From Iningainema tapete BLCC-T55 (GTDB taxonomy: Bacteria; Cyanobacteriota; Cyanobacteriia; Cyanobacteriales; Nostocaceae): a DNA stretch of 64,000 bases. Location: the NCBI RefSeq assembly GCF_014698965.1, contig NZ_JACXAE010000092.1:20276-84275 (forward strand). Direction: 5' to 3'. Below are positions 36,838 through 45,114 of this stretch, piece after piece. The position numbers and the translations under genes are program-made. The first letter of the stretch is position 1. Each line of letters starts with the position of its first letter. Below the pieces are notes generated by a model. It searched no databases. It was not told where the DNA came from and worked only from the letters and a program-made list of their open reading frames with translations.

Positions 36838-37152
36838 ATGAAATTTTCTATCCAATCTGTTTATGCTTGGTATCGCGATTTGCTTCGTAACCCTAAATAT
36901 CGCTGGTGGGTTATTTTAGGAACCTTGGTTTATTTCATTAGCCCCATTGATATTGTCCCTGACTTTCTACCCTTGGTGGGAGAGATCGATGATGTGTTCC
37001 TTGTAACTTTGCTAGTTTCTGAAGTTTCTGGGCTACTAATTGAAAGCTTCAAAGCGCGTAAGGGTCAAGTGGATGCTCAAACTAATAATACCACTGAAAC
37101 TCCCACTGCCAATGCCAGTACCATTGATGTTGATGCCGTTTCTGTTAAGTAA
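36838..37152 (+). CDS. YkvA/DUF1232 small membrane protein
   Basis: 104 aa. The DUF1232 core is YAWYRDLLRNPKYRWWVILG, then TLVYFISPIDIVPDFLPLVG and EIDDVFLVTLLVSEVS, two membrane-associated helices with the conserved SPIDxxPDxxPxxGxxDD pattern. The last ~30 residues are Thr/Asn/Ala-rich and disordered. Function unknown across the family. It is divergent from exbB. Confidence 0.88.
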   Translation: MKFSIQSVYAWYRDLLRNPKYRWWVILGTLVYFISPIDIVPDFLPLVGEIDDVFLVTLLVSEVSGLLIESFKARKGQVDAQTNNTTETPTANASTIDVDAVSVK

Positions 37153-37289
37153 TATTAGCTACTTCTCGAAAAAGCTAATTCATAATTAAAAAAGAAACTG
37201 GGTTTGTAAATGTAAAAAGCAAAACATCCGGTTTCTTTTGCTTTTTGGATGTAAAAGTCATAAAAGTTACATCTACAATCCAAAATCCT

Positions 37290-38090
37290 ATGAGCGATCG
37301 CCCCATTATAGGACTAATTCCCGCTGGTGGACAAGCAACCAGGATATCCCCCTTACCACTTAGTAAAGAATTATATCCTATAGGTTTTCAAGAAGTTGGT
37401 CAAAAATCTAACTGGCGTCCCAAGGTAGTTTGTCACTATTTGCTGGAAAAAATGCGACTAGCTGGCATTAAAACGGCATATTTTATACTACGGTCAGGAA
37501 AGTGGGATATTCCTGCATACTTTGGTGATGGCACAATGCTGTCTCTGAACTTGGGCTATTTAATTATGGGTTTGCCTTATGGTGTACCTTTTACTTTAGA
37601 TCAGGCTTATCCTTTTGTTACTGATGCGATCGTCGCTTTGGGTTTTCCGGATATTTTATTTGAGCCTCAAGATGCTTTTGTACGACTGCTGGCACGTCAA
37701 AAGGTAAGCAATGCCGATGTTGTCTTGGGATTATTTCCCACAAATCAACCGCACAAAGCAGGAATGGTAGAGTTCGACGAAAGCGGCAAAGTACACCTAA
37801 TCATTGAAAAACCGCTACAATCAAATTTACGTTACATGTGGGGCATTGCAGTGTGGACACCTGCTTTTACTCAGTTTTTGCACGAATATCTTTTCACAAT
37901 CAGAGCTAATAGCGATTTATCACAGTTACCAGAATTACCTATAGGTGATATAATCCAAGCCGCTATATACAAGGGTATGCACGTAGAAGCAGAAGCTTTT
38001 CCCAATGGTACTTATATAGATATTGGCACACCAGATGATTTAGTCAGAGCAGTGCAGCAGCTAACTGCTTTGGCAAATGGAAATTTGTAA
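37290..38090 (+). CDS. Nucleotidyltransferase of the glucose-1-phosphate thymidylyltransferase type
   Basis: About 266 aa from the ATG. N-terminal NTP-binding motif GLIPAGGQATRISPLPLSKE (GGxxxR...SKEL), catalytic-pocket Asp in DAIVALGFPDILFE, and LIIEKP before a membrane-free C-terminal domain. The product would be an NDP-sugar; the specific sugar and nucleotide are uncertain because key specificity residues differ from RmlA. A TTG 15 codons upstream is an unlikely start. A strong terminator lies ~120 bp downstream. Confidence 0.83.
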   Translation: MSDRPIIGLIPAGGQATRISPLPLSKELYPIGFQEVGQKSNWRPKVVCHYLLEKMRLAGIKTAYFILRSGKWDIPAYFGDGTMLSLNLGYLIMGLPYGVPFTLDQAYPFVTDAIVALGFPDILFEPQDAFVRLLARQKVSNADVVLGLFPTNQPHKAGMVEFDESGKVHLIIEKPLQSNLRYMWGIAVWTPAFTQFLHEYLFTIRANSDLSQLPELPIGDIIQAAIYKGMHVEAEAFPNGTYIDIGTPDDLVRAVQQLTALANGNL

Positions 38091-38205
38091 AAATTTCTAA
38101 CTTTCAGGAACTGACTAGGTGGGAGTTTTAGTCATAATTAACATAACGACCTATATATAACTTCTATAACTAGCAATCGGGGAATATATCCCCACTGTTT
38201 ATCAG

Positions 38206-38236
38206 CAAAAACCCGGTGAAAATGACCGGGTTTTTG
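38206..38236. terminator. Strong bidirectional rho-independent terminator
   Basis: AAAAACCCGGT, 7-base loop, ACCGGGTTTTT: an 11-bp perfect stem with A and T tracts on both sides. It works for the rightward nucleotidyltransferase transcript and for leftward transcripts from 38265-38560. It also marks the left edge of the island described in the findings. Confidence 0.9.
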
Positions 38237-38264
38237 AATTTACAGTTGTCGCCGCATCCTTACT

Positions 38265-38546
38265 TTAAATCAGTTGCCGCAATTCATCTAAAGTATTTAC
38301 AGTTCTAATTGCCTGCTGAATTGTTGTTAATCGCTCCAAATCGGAAATTTGAGAGATTTCTGGCATCAGTTGTAATCCCTCGCTGCCAAATTTTAGCTCT
38401 AATCCTAGTTCAATGCCTGATAATATTCCTCGTCGCTCACCTCGTTGCTCACTTTCACTCACAATCTGCTGATACCAAGGAGATTCTCTTAATACCGCCA
38501 TATCCCACCTCATGATTTGTTGAACTAATGCTTTGTCTAATAGTTA
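38265..38546 (-). pseudogene. C-terminal fragment of an Rpn/transposase-like protein
   Basis: The open part reads LLDKALVQQIMRWDMAVLRE, SPWYQQIVSESEQRGERRGI, then GLQLMPEISQISDLERLTTI, ending TLDELRQLI. This is the tail of a PD-(D/E)XK recombination-promoting nuclease/transposase-like (Rpn) protein common in cyanobacteria; the nuclease domain is absent. Its last ~36 codons are nearly identical at DNA level to those of 45920-46414, making a direct repeat on the two sides of the island. Confidence 0.75.
38272..38378. repeat. Left copy of the island-flanking direct repeat
   Basis: 107 bp that, by eye, differ from 45927-46033 at three positions. It codes for the end of the Rpn-like protein on the minus strand. 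Confidence 0.85.
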
Positions 38547-38678
38547 CGATTGGTATAGGCAAACATAAGCTTTTATTGGTATATGTTGCACAGGAGTTTT
38601 GCGATGCTCTCTTTTTTCATCAACCGTTTTGAGAAAATCGATTTTGATCTGAAGTCAAAATCAGTTCCTACCGTTCAG

Positions 38679-39917
38679 TCACATGGGCGCATATCCAGGT
38701 AGGTTAATTTTCCTTGGGTGTACTAACACCTCCCTATCCCCTATCCCAAAGGCGTCAGGGAATGCTTTTACGAGTATGTTGTAGCTACCATTCACGTCAG
38801 CATTTATCAGATGACGTTTAGATTTGTACAATCCTCTTTTTATTCTTGTGCCTGAAGGTTTCCAATATGACGGCTTGGCTCCATAAGTGGGAATCAAGTC
38901 CAGATCTAAAAAACTCGATTTGGACGTGTATGATTCCTCTTGAGTGATTACCTTAATTCCCGCCAATGCTCCTTTGTATGAGAGCATTGCTATTAATTGA
39001 GAATGAGGAATTTGCACAAAGTTTTGATTATTTGCTCGTCCCAACTGCGTGTTGCGCTTCCAATCAGGATTCTTGCCAATAACCAAAGTTGTTATATCAG
39101 CGTCTACTAGTAGGTCTATTACAACTCTTGAAGCGCGATGCAAATAATCTTTAACTTTGTGATTACGCGAAGTTGTCAAATGTTTCAATCGCTTTGAGGT
39201 ACGCAACCCGCTATCCGATTGGAGTTGAGCGCGTTTCATGTTATAGAATTGATTCAGAGATTTTAATGGTCTGCCATTAATGAGAACTGGTTGGAATCCA
39301 GGCACATTGGAAGTTACAGCCATTAAATTATCTATTCCCAAATCTATTGATGCCACCTGATCTGATTGTTTTATTGCGGGGTCAGCAACCTCATAAACAA
39401 TTTCCAAAACATAATGATTTAATTTTGGAACTATTCGAGATTGGCAATAGATATTTACTCTACCCAAAACAATCTGAGAATCAAAAACATAATCAATTGT
39501 ACTTAGCTTAATTAGACCAATAGCTAAAGATGTTTTGGACGTGGCTTGCTCTGTAAACGTTAAAACATGCCGTCCATCTTTGTCTAAGTACTTTGGTGGT
39601 TTTGGTTTCCCAGTAAACTCATGAGGGGCTATTTGATATTTCTCTAATCCAGCGAAATAAGCGAGCCAGTTTTGTGAAACAAGCATTAATGTTTGCTGTG
39701 CCACCTTAGCAGGAAGGGCTTGATACTGCTCTGAGTCCTTAATTAAATGGTAAAGAGTATTGTAGGACGGCACTAACTTTTCTCCACCATTAAAATAAGC
39801 CTGCCGACAATTGTAATTAGCGACATTGTATAGATTTTTAGCAGCAAAGCTCATCTCATCTATACGTGACCATGCTTCATGACTTGGCTTGATAATTCGT
39901 CTTTCTACTAGTTGCAA
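38679..39917 (-). CDS. tnpB: TnpB-family RNA-guided endonuclease of an IS607-type element
   Basis: 412 aa, full length. The split RuvC-like active site is complete: Asp in SIDLGIDNLMA, Glu in ITQEESYTSKSS, Asp in LINADVNGSYNIL. The start is TTG with a strong AAGGAGGTG site 9 bp upstream, and it overlaps the tnpA remnant by 41 bp. The zinc-ribbon cysteines of many TnpB proteins are not present between the second and third RuvC motifs, as in a known subgroup. TnpB cuts DNA guided by reRNA and helps the element persist; with TnpA broken, movement would need help in trans. Confidence 0.88.
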   Translation of the reverse strand: MQLVERRIIKPSHEAWSRIDEMSFAAKNLYNVANYNCRQAYFNGGEKLVPSYNTLYHLIKDSEQYQALPAKVAQQTLMLVSQNWLAYFAGLEKYQIAPHEFTGKPKPPKYLDKDGRHVLTFTEQATSKTSLAIGLIKLSTIDYVFDSQIVLGRVNIYCQSRIVPKLNHYVLEIVYEVADPAIKQSDQVASIDLGIDNLMAVTSNVPGFQPVLINGRPLKSLNQFYNMKRAQLQSDSGLRTSKRLKHLTTSRNHKVKDYLHRASRVVIDLLVDADITTLVIGKNPDWKRNTQLGRANNQNFVQIPHSQLIAMLSYKGALAGIKVITQEESYTSKSSFLDLDLIPTYGAKPSYWKPSGTRIKRGLYKSKRHLINADVNGSYNILVKAFPDAFGIGDREVLVHPRKINLPGYAPM

Positions 39918-40569
39918 ATGTTATCACCTCCTTGATATAAACTACTTTAGCAGGTTGACTAGACATTTGTAGATGCTTACCTACATATGACACCGTATCT
40001 TCATTATTAGTCTGGTCTTGTAAAGTCTCAATAATCTTTTCAGTCTTACGTTTCGCCCGTCGCTGCCCATAAAGTCTTGCAGCAAATGATGTAATGATGG
40101 CAACTAAGTCTTGCATTAATTCATCTTTCCCGTTTTCTGCAAGGTTTACAACTTCTAGTTTGACTTCAAGTCTTTTTAGTAATAACTCCATATATCGGAT
40201 GCCAAACCGAGCCAACCGATCTTTATGTTCAACAATTAATATTTGATAATCGTCTTGCTGCAATAGATTAGCTAACTTTTTCCGGTCATCATTTAATCTA
40301 CTACCAATTTCTTTAACAATATGAACAACTTGATAACCTGTCTTCTGTGGCGTACTGGGTTAACCTTTCTGACTGAGAGTCTAGGTTTGCCTTGTTTTCA
40401 GCAGAAGAAACTCGCGCATAAATTGCAGCTTTATTGTGCGTTTTGGGTTATCTCCCTTGTCAGGATCAAAATCCACAATTACCATACCAGAAACTAATTG
40501 GCGTGTTGGGTAAGAAATCTTCCCTCGCTTGTAATGACGCCATACCGTGTGGTAAGAAATACCTAAATT
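39877..40569 (-). pseudogene. tnpA: IS607-type serine recombinase (TnpA), frameshifted
   Basis: Three consecutive frames together give one protein. The first frame is NLGISYHTVWRHYKRGKISY... (MerR-like HTH), the second NKAAIYARVSSAENKANLDS (catalytic Ser region), and the third GYQVVHIVKEIGSRLNDDRK then LIVEHKDRLARFGIRYMELL up to the stop. At least two frameshifts, and no start codon at the N-terminus (a stop precedes NLGIS), make it inactive. Confidence 0.8.
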
Positions 40570-40768
40570 TTAGTTTGTTCTCAAGTAAAAATTCTTAGGC
40601 AAGAAGTAGCTAATCGCTCTCAAATACTTGGGGATGTTGGGCGATCGCACTCTTGACGAATAGAGTTTTCGTTGTTGAGCTTGAGTGTTTATGGCGATCG
40701 CACCTAAGTAAAAACTAGGAGGTGCTTGGACATAGCTTTGATAAATTTGAATACAAATCAAAAATCAC
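40570..40768. other. Spacer between the IS element and the island operon
   Basis: About 200 bp with two GCGATCGC sites (near 40642 and 40694). Two similar GGCGATCGCAC segments suggest native sequence rather than island DNA. No gene supported. Confidence 0.4.
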
Positions 40769-40797
40769 TTGTAAATTTACTGACTCAGTAATATAAT
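40769..40797 (+). promoter_or_regulatory. Promoter with palindromic operator for the four-gene operon
   Basis: -35 TTGTAA, 17-bp spacer, -10 TATAAT. The perfect palindrome TTACTGA-C-TCAGTAA fills almost the whole spacer (40777-40791), the classical place for a repressor. Transcription would start near 40804, leaving a ~78-base leader. No obvious regulator gene lies in the operon. Confidence 0.6.
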
Positions 40798-40881
40798 AAG
40801 ATTACCAGGGAAAGTAAAAAGTAAAAAATATTACTTTATTGTGCACAGCTTCAATAGACGTAATTTTAGTAATCCAGAGCT

Positions 40882-42786
40882 ATGGACAATTTCTCTGAAA
40901 TCCAATCAGGGGGACAGGGCAATAGTAGCGGTAAGTTTGCCCCTATTCAACTAGGTAAAGACTTTTTTGACAACCTTGGACGATGCCGTGACGATGGGGA
41001 GAAGATCCAGCTATTCTTGGAAACAGCCCAAAGAGCAGATGTACCGCTACGAGCCATAGAAGAGTTGTTGAATTACCAAGATCAATTCATCTTGGCTATG
41101 GGGCTTCAAAGTTTTGGGTATATTACTAACCCGCAAATCAAAGCGCAACTTGCGAATCTTCAACATATCGAGGAACTTGACGAACCTCTTGAGGAAATCT
41201 ATCTGCTACCTAACCCAGCAGAATACAAGCAGCATAGCATAAGGATACTTGAGAAGTTATGCCAAGAAGCCAAGTCTGGACGTGATCTAACTCGTTTGTC
41301 GGCAGCTTGGGCAATGCAGCGATTAGGTTACTCTCCGATGATTTCAGGGAAATTTCTCCCTAAGTCAGCCCAAGACATTCAAAGTCAAATTATTAGTCAA
41401 AATCTTAATCGTCTCAATGATAGGTCAATCTTTAATGATCCTAGTAGGTATAAAGAATATATTGATTTTTGGGTTTATGCACCCAAGGTACATCTATTTC
41501 AACTGTTGCAGACAATTCCTTCATCTTACGTGAATGTCGTTGAGAGTATTCTCGTTAGGCTAGGTGTTGTAGGTGTTGAGTTTGTTAATCGCTCAGCATC
41601 TACATTACAGAAGTTTGTTGTCGAAGCTGGATTGCGTTTAGCTGACTTCTTTCTTAGAGATAGAAAATATCAAGATAATGATACACAAAGAAGATTATCA
41701 GATATTCTGATTTCTTTTTTGGACAATAGTGACATTGATCTACGGCGATTAGCTGCTAAACCAATTAACGAAATTTGTTCATGGTTGAATACTACTATTA
41801 GAGCTAAAGCAGCGGTTATATCAAGGGACTGGAATAAAGTAGAAGAACTAGGTGAAGCCTCAGTTCCATTTTTGATAAAGGCTGTTCAAGGTTCACTTCG
41901 ACTTGATACACAAGATAACTTACGAGAACAAGTAGAAGCAGTTCGATGTATTAGTATAATTTATGCAACAAGTGTTAATAAACAAATCAGCACTCTTTCG
42001 GAATTTTTACAACATTATGAGCAAACTGTTAGAGAGGCTACCGTTTCATGCCTTAAGCAGCACAAAAATCAATTGGATCTCTATTCCAAAAACATTTTTA
42101 CAGCGTTAGACTTTAAATTTGAGTTAGAAGGTACTTTAGAGTCATTGAATTTAAATTCGATGTCTTTTTACGAGATTTGTGAAAAAATTAGGGGGATTGA
42201 GGAAAAAATTAAAGCGAAAAGGCGATATCAAGCAGTTACTCAAGAAATCTTTGAAGTTGCTATATCTAGTTGTCAAGCTGAAGCTACTGAAGTAAAAGCA
42301 TTTTTTTCATATAATTTAGAGAGATATTCTAGAATGATATTAGATAGTATTCAACAACTAGATAATCAGAAAGAATCTCTACAAAAAAGAAAGGCTGAAG
42401 AGGAAAGACGACGACATGAAAAAGAGGCTGAGGAAAAAAGAAAGCAAACTATAACTACAATTAAAATTGTCTTGCTATCTCTAATAACAGTAGTTGCTGT
42501 TACGTGGGGTGGTATAAAATTTGTTAATATTTTTTTTCGTTGTTTTATTGCAAGTCTTATTGCAGGATTTGTAATAGAGGATAAGGGATTGTTAGGTGAT
42601 TTAATAGGATGTGGTTGTTTGGTTTGGTTGTTTGTTTTTGGAGCAAGTTGTATAATAATAACTTCCCTTTTTGGTCCCCTTCATCTAACAAATACGACTC
42701 CAGAACAAGTGGGATTTTGGAGTGGATTAATTATAGGAACAATTGCTGGTATTGCTGTATGTGAAAAATTCTGCAGTAGAAATTAA
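40882..42786 (+). CDS. HEAT-like, coiled-coil membrane protein (island operon gene 1)
   Basis: 634 aa, no recognised family. Residues ~40-120 and ~200-415 are helical pairs resembling HEAT/ARM repeats (for example DIDLRRLAAKPINEICSWLN and EQVEAVRCISIIYATSVN). Residues ~500-530 are a charged coiled coil (LQKRKAEEERRRHEKEAEEK). The C-terminal ~100 residues hold three to four membrane helices (IKIVLLSLITVVAVTWGGIK; CFIASLIAGFVIE; LIGCGCLVWLFVFGASCIII; GFWSGLIIGTIAGIAV). I infer a cytoplasmic scaffold anchored in the membrane by its C-terminus. It is the first gene of the operon; the ATPase gene follows after 22 bp. Confidence 0.75.
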   Translation: MDNFSEIQSGGQGNSSGKFAPIQLGKDFFDNLGRCRDDGEKIQLFLETAQRADVPLRAIEELLNYQDQFILAMGLQSFGYITNPQIKAQLANLQHIEELDEPLEEIYLLPNPAEYKQHSIRILEKLCQEAKSGRDLTRLSAAWAMQRLGYSPMISGKFLPKSAQDIQSQIISQNLNRLNDRSIFNDPSRYKEYIDFWVYAPKVHLFQLLQTIPSSYVNVVESILVRLGVVGVEFVNRSASTLQKFVVEAGLRLADFFLRDRKYQDNDTQRRLSDILISFLDNSDIDLRRLAAKPINEICSWLNTTIRAKAAVISRDWNKVEELGEASVPFLIKAVQGSLRLDTQDNLREQVEAVRCISIIYATSVNKQISTLSEFLQHYEQTVREATVSCLKQHKNQLDLYSKNIFTALDFKFELEGTLESLNLNSMSFYEICEKIRGIEEKIKAKRRYQAVTQEIFEVAISSCQAEATEVKAFFSYNLERYSRMILDSIQQLDNQKESLQKRKAEEERRRHEKEAEEKRKQTITTIKIVLLSLITVVAVTWGGIKFVNIFFRCFIASLIAGFVIEDKGLLGDLIGCGCLVWLFVFGASCIIITSLFGPLHLTNTTPEQVGFWSGLIIGTIAGIAVCEKFCSRN

Positions 42787-42808
42787 CTCTTGCGTATAAG
42801 ACATAAAA

Positions 42809-44857
42809 ATGGCTCAGACATTTTCTTTATATTTTCAAGCAATAGAACTACAAAACCTTAATTTTTCCAGATTTACTAAACGCTATGGGACTCAGGCTCA
42901 TAAAGTAGTCATAGATAGTCAGCGAGATTTATTACTGCATTTGATTGGTTTAAGTAATGTTAATAATTTCACGCTATCTATTCGTTACTTTCATAATCCT
43001 GAAGAATCCAGTGAACAACAATTAAAGCTTTACATAATTGCTAATTATTCAGCAAATGATTCTTATGATCTCCAACAAGCTAGAGATGAGATAGCTAGTT
43101 TTTTCGAGGTTGGTAGTTTAAGTGCATTTTATAAATTTGAGTTATTGCAAAAAGAGTTATCTCGAATTCCTGAGCTAAAATGGGTTAACCACATTGGAGA
43201 AGTCATCAAGCCAGAAAAATTCAATTTACAAGGCTACTATTTACCTTACTTATTTGAAGCTAACAAAGATAACAACATGTTAGCTGTCTGTGATGTTCTC
43301 CATAGATTAAAAGAAAAATTTTTACTAGAAATTACTCTTCAAGTCTGTCAAAGTTCAGAGGATAGAGAAACGTTGGTTAATGCTCTTGGTCAAATGGTAG
43401 CTCAAATCCAACTGCTCAAAAGTAAGAGCAAGAATGCTTTCTTAGATACAGCCTTAAAAACTTACACACAATATCAAGAATCATATGTCAATAGAAATTT
43501 ATTCAAATACAACATCAAAGCACTGGCAGTAACCCGCAACAATATTCGTACTGTTTTAATGACATTAGTACAGAGTGCAACAAAATCTAATAGTTATGGA
43601 GAACAAGATTATATTGAAATTGTGAGTCGGGATAGGGATGAGCAAAAGTTTTTAGAAAGTTTGAGCGCAACTGAAAATATAGAGATTTCCACAGCGGTTG
43701 AACGCAATGGTTGGAAAGGCGACTTTGGAGAGAAGTACATTAGAGAACCTATTCAGCCAAAGCTTAGCAATGAGTTGGGTGATGGTTCGACAAATATTTA
43801 CTCAAGCCCCTTCAATCCTGCTAATTTTAGTCATACAGCTTTACCCTCATCTGGAGGAGCAATTATCCAAACTGGCAATTCAGCAATAACTCAATCCACA
43901 AATGCTTTAAAAAAGCTTCCTTTAGCACAAATAAAAGACTTAAAACCACTACATCGCCTTGCAACACTGGAAGAAATTAGTGGATTTTTCCGCCTGGTGA
44001 TTCCTGGGGATACTCCAGTTCCTGGTATGGCGACAACTGGCTTGCATAAGAGTACTGTTGAGGAAATCTTCAACAGCTATAGTCACCTGATTACAAAAGA
44101 CGAATATATAGTTGGGCTAGATGATGATGGTAATCCTGTAACATCTAGCTGGAGTGAAATTCCTCATCGCTTAGTAGCTGGGGTATCTGGCGCTGGAAAA
44201 AGCAATTTTCTGAAATGGATCATCTTCCAATTCTTATACGTTAACCCAAAACGTAGGATTTACATTGCTGATTTCGGCGGAGTTGACTTTCAATGGTTAA
44301 ATCATATGGGAGTTAATGTTGAAATTGAGACAACTCCAGAGAATTGTCCAAATTTAGTAGAGAAAATTCATCGGGAAGAGTACGAAAGACGCTTACAGTT
44401 AATGCAGGAGTATGGAGTATCTAACCTGAAAGAATTGCAGGACGAAGGAGTTGAAATCGATCGCACTCTCTGGATTATTGACGAAGCGGCTGACATTGCA
44501 GATGTTTCCAGTAAACTGCGGGACACTATTGAAAAGCGACTAAAAGAGTATGCTCGTAAAGGTCGTAAATATGGGATTCATGTAATTTATTGTACCCAAA
44601 GACCAACTACTGAGGTCATTACTAAACAAGTGACTGACCAATGTGAAGAGAAAGTTGTTTTTAGGGTGAGTCCAGATGCAAGCTATCGCATATTAGAGGA
44701 TGCAATTGCAGGGGATATACCGAAGGATGCGATCGGCAGAGCTTATTTAAATGGTTCTGCTGGTCAAATGTTTGTGAATACTCCGTTCATAAAAATGCCT
44801 AGTGGCTCAAAAGTCAAGTTATCTGACACACTTTGGGCTAATCTTCTCGCTAACTGA
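42809..44857 (+). CDS. FtsK/HerA-class P-loop ATPase (island operon gene 2)
   Basis: 682 aa. Residues ~1-385 are a soluble region I do not recognise, with mixed strands and helices. At ~385-420 LHRLATLEEISGFFRLVIPG resembles the lead-in segment of conjugation/HerA-type ATPases. The C-terminal ATPase has Walker A GVSGAGKS at 458-465, Walker B LWIIDEAAD around 554-562, and a sensor-like IHVIYCTQRPTTEVITKQVT. FtsK_SpoIIIE-type enzymes pump dsDNA or, in secretion systems, proteins. No membrane helix is seen, so anchoring may be provided by gene 1. No Shine-Dalgarno sequence, so translation is perhaps coupled. Confidence 0.83.
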   Translation: MAQTFSLYFQAIELQNLNFSRFTKRYGTQAHKVVIDSQRDLLLHLIGLSNVNNFTLSIRYFHNPEESSEQQLKLYIIANYSANDSYDLQQARDEIASFFEVGSLSAFYKFELLQKELSRIPELKWVNHIGEVIKPEKFNLQGYYLPYLFEANKDNNMLAVCDVLHRLKEKFLLEITLQVCQSSEDRETLVNALGQMVAQIQLLKSKSKNAFLDTALKTYTQYQESYVNRNLFKYNIKALAVTRNNIRTVLMTLVQSATKSNSYGEQDYIEIVSRDRDEQKFLESLSATENIEISTAVERNGWKGDFGEKYIREPIQPKLSNELGDGSTNIYSSPFNPANFSHTALPSSGGAIIQTGNSAITQSTNALKKLPLAQIKDLKPLHRLATLEEISGFFRLVIPGDTPVPGMATTGLHKSTVEEIFNSYSHLITKDEYIVGLDDDGNPVTSSWSEIPHRLVAGVSGAGKSNFLKWIIFQFLYVNPKRRIYIADFGGVDFQWLNHMGVNVEIETTPENCPNLVEKIHREEYERRLQLMQEYGVSNLKELQDEGVEIDRTLWIIDEAADIADVSSKLRDTIEKRLKEYARKGRKYGIHVIYCTQRPTTEVITKQVTDQCEEKVVFRVSPDASYRILEDAIAGDIPKDAIGRAYLNGSAGQMFVNTPFIKMPSGSKVKLSDTLWANLLAN

Positions 44858-44891
44858 TAAATCTTTCTGAAAACTGATTGGAGGTAATTAC

Positions 44892-45110
44892 ATGACTATT
44901 TCATCCGATATTGAAGAGTTCCGCTCAATGGTAAGTAACATTGTTGATCGGCTTGAGGAAATCAATTCATTGTCTAGAACGATTCCTGAAACTGAGGTAA
45001 ATCAGCTAAGTAGAAAATTTTCAGGACTGATGGATAACTTGGCAGAGGTAGACAGACAACTACGCTCTACTACAGAAATGCTTGAAGACATCCGCTCACG
45101 TTGGGGCTGA
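44892..45110 (+). CDS. Small helical protein (island operon gene 3)
   Basis: 72 aa: two predicted helices (residues ~3-30 and ~36-68) with a short loop TIPETEVN, ending RSRWG. It aligns without gaps over its whole length with residues 1-72 of the next protein (MTISSDIEEF versus MTLTNDIKQF; both end in WG). A strong GGAGGT site 8 bp upstream suggests it is made in larger amounts than the ATPase. The size and helical hairpin recall accessory or substrate proteins of translocases, but there is no WxG in the loop. Unknown family. Confidence 0.72.
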   Translation: MTISSDIEEFRSMVSNIVDRLEEINSLSRTIPETEVNQLSRKFSGLMDNLAEVDRQLRSTTEMLEDIRSRWG

Positions 45111-45114
45111 AAAT

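Larger units (their letters stand above)
38679..40569 (-). mobile_element. IS607-type insertion sequence (TnpA broken, TnpB intact)
   Basis: The region spans a decayed serine-recombinase gene and an overlapping tnpB, the standard tnpA-tnpB order of IS607 elements. Exact ends cannot be seen, because IS607 elements lack terminal inverted repeats and target duplications. Downstream of tnpB, at ~38630-38660, TTTTGACTTCAGATCAAAA-type inverted sequence could belong to the right-end RNA (reRNA) of the element. Confidence 0.75.

Noticed and set aside
40570..40761. 63-aa leftward frame next to the IS element
   Set aside because: Low-complexity, contains two HIP1 sites, no family resemblance, and lies in the region preceding the operon promoter.
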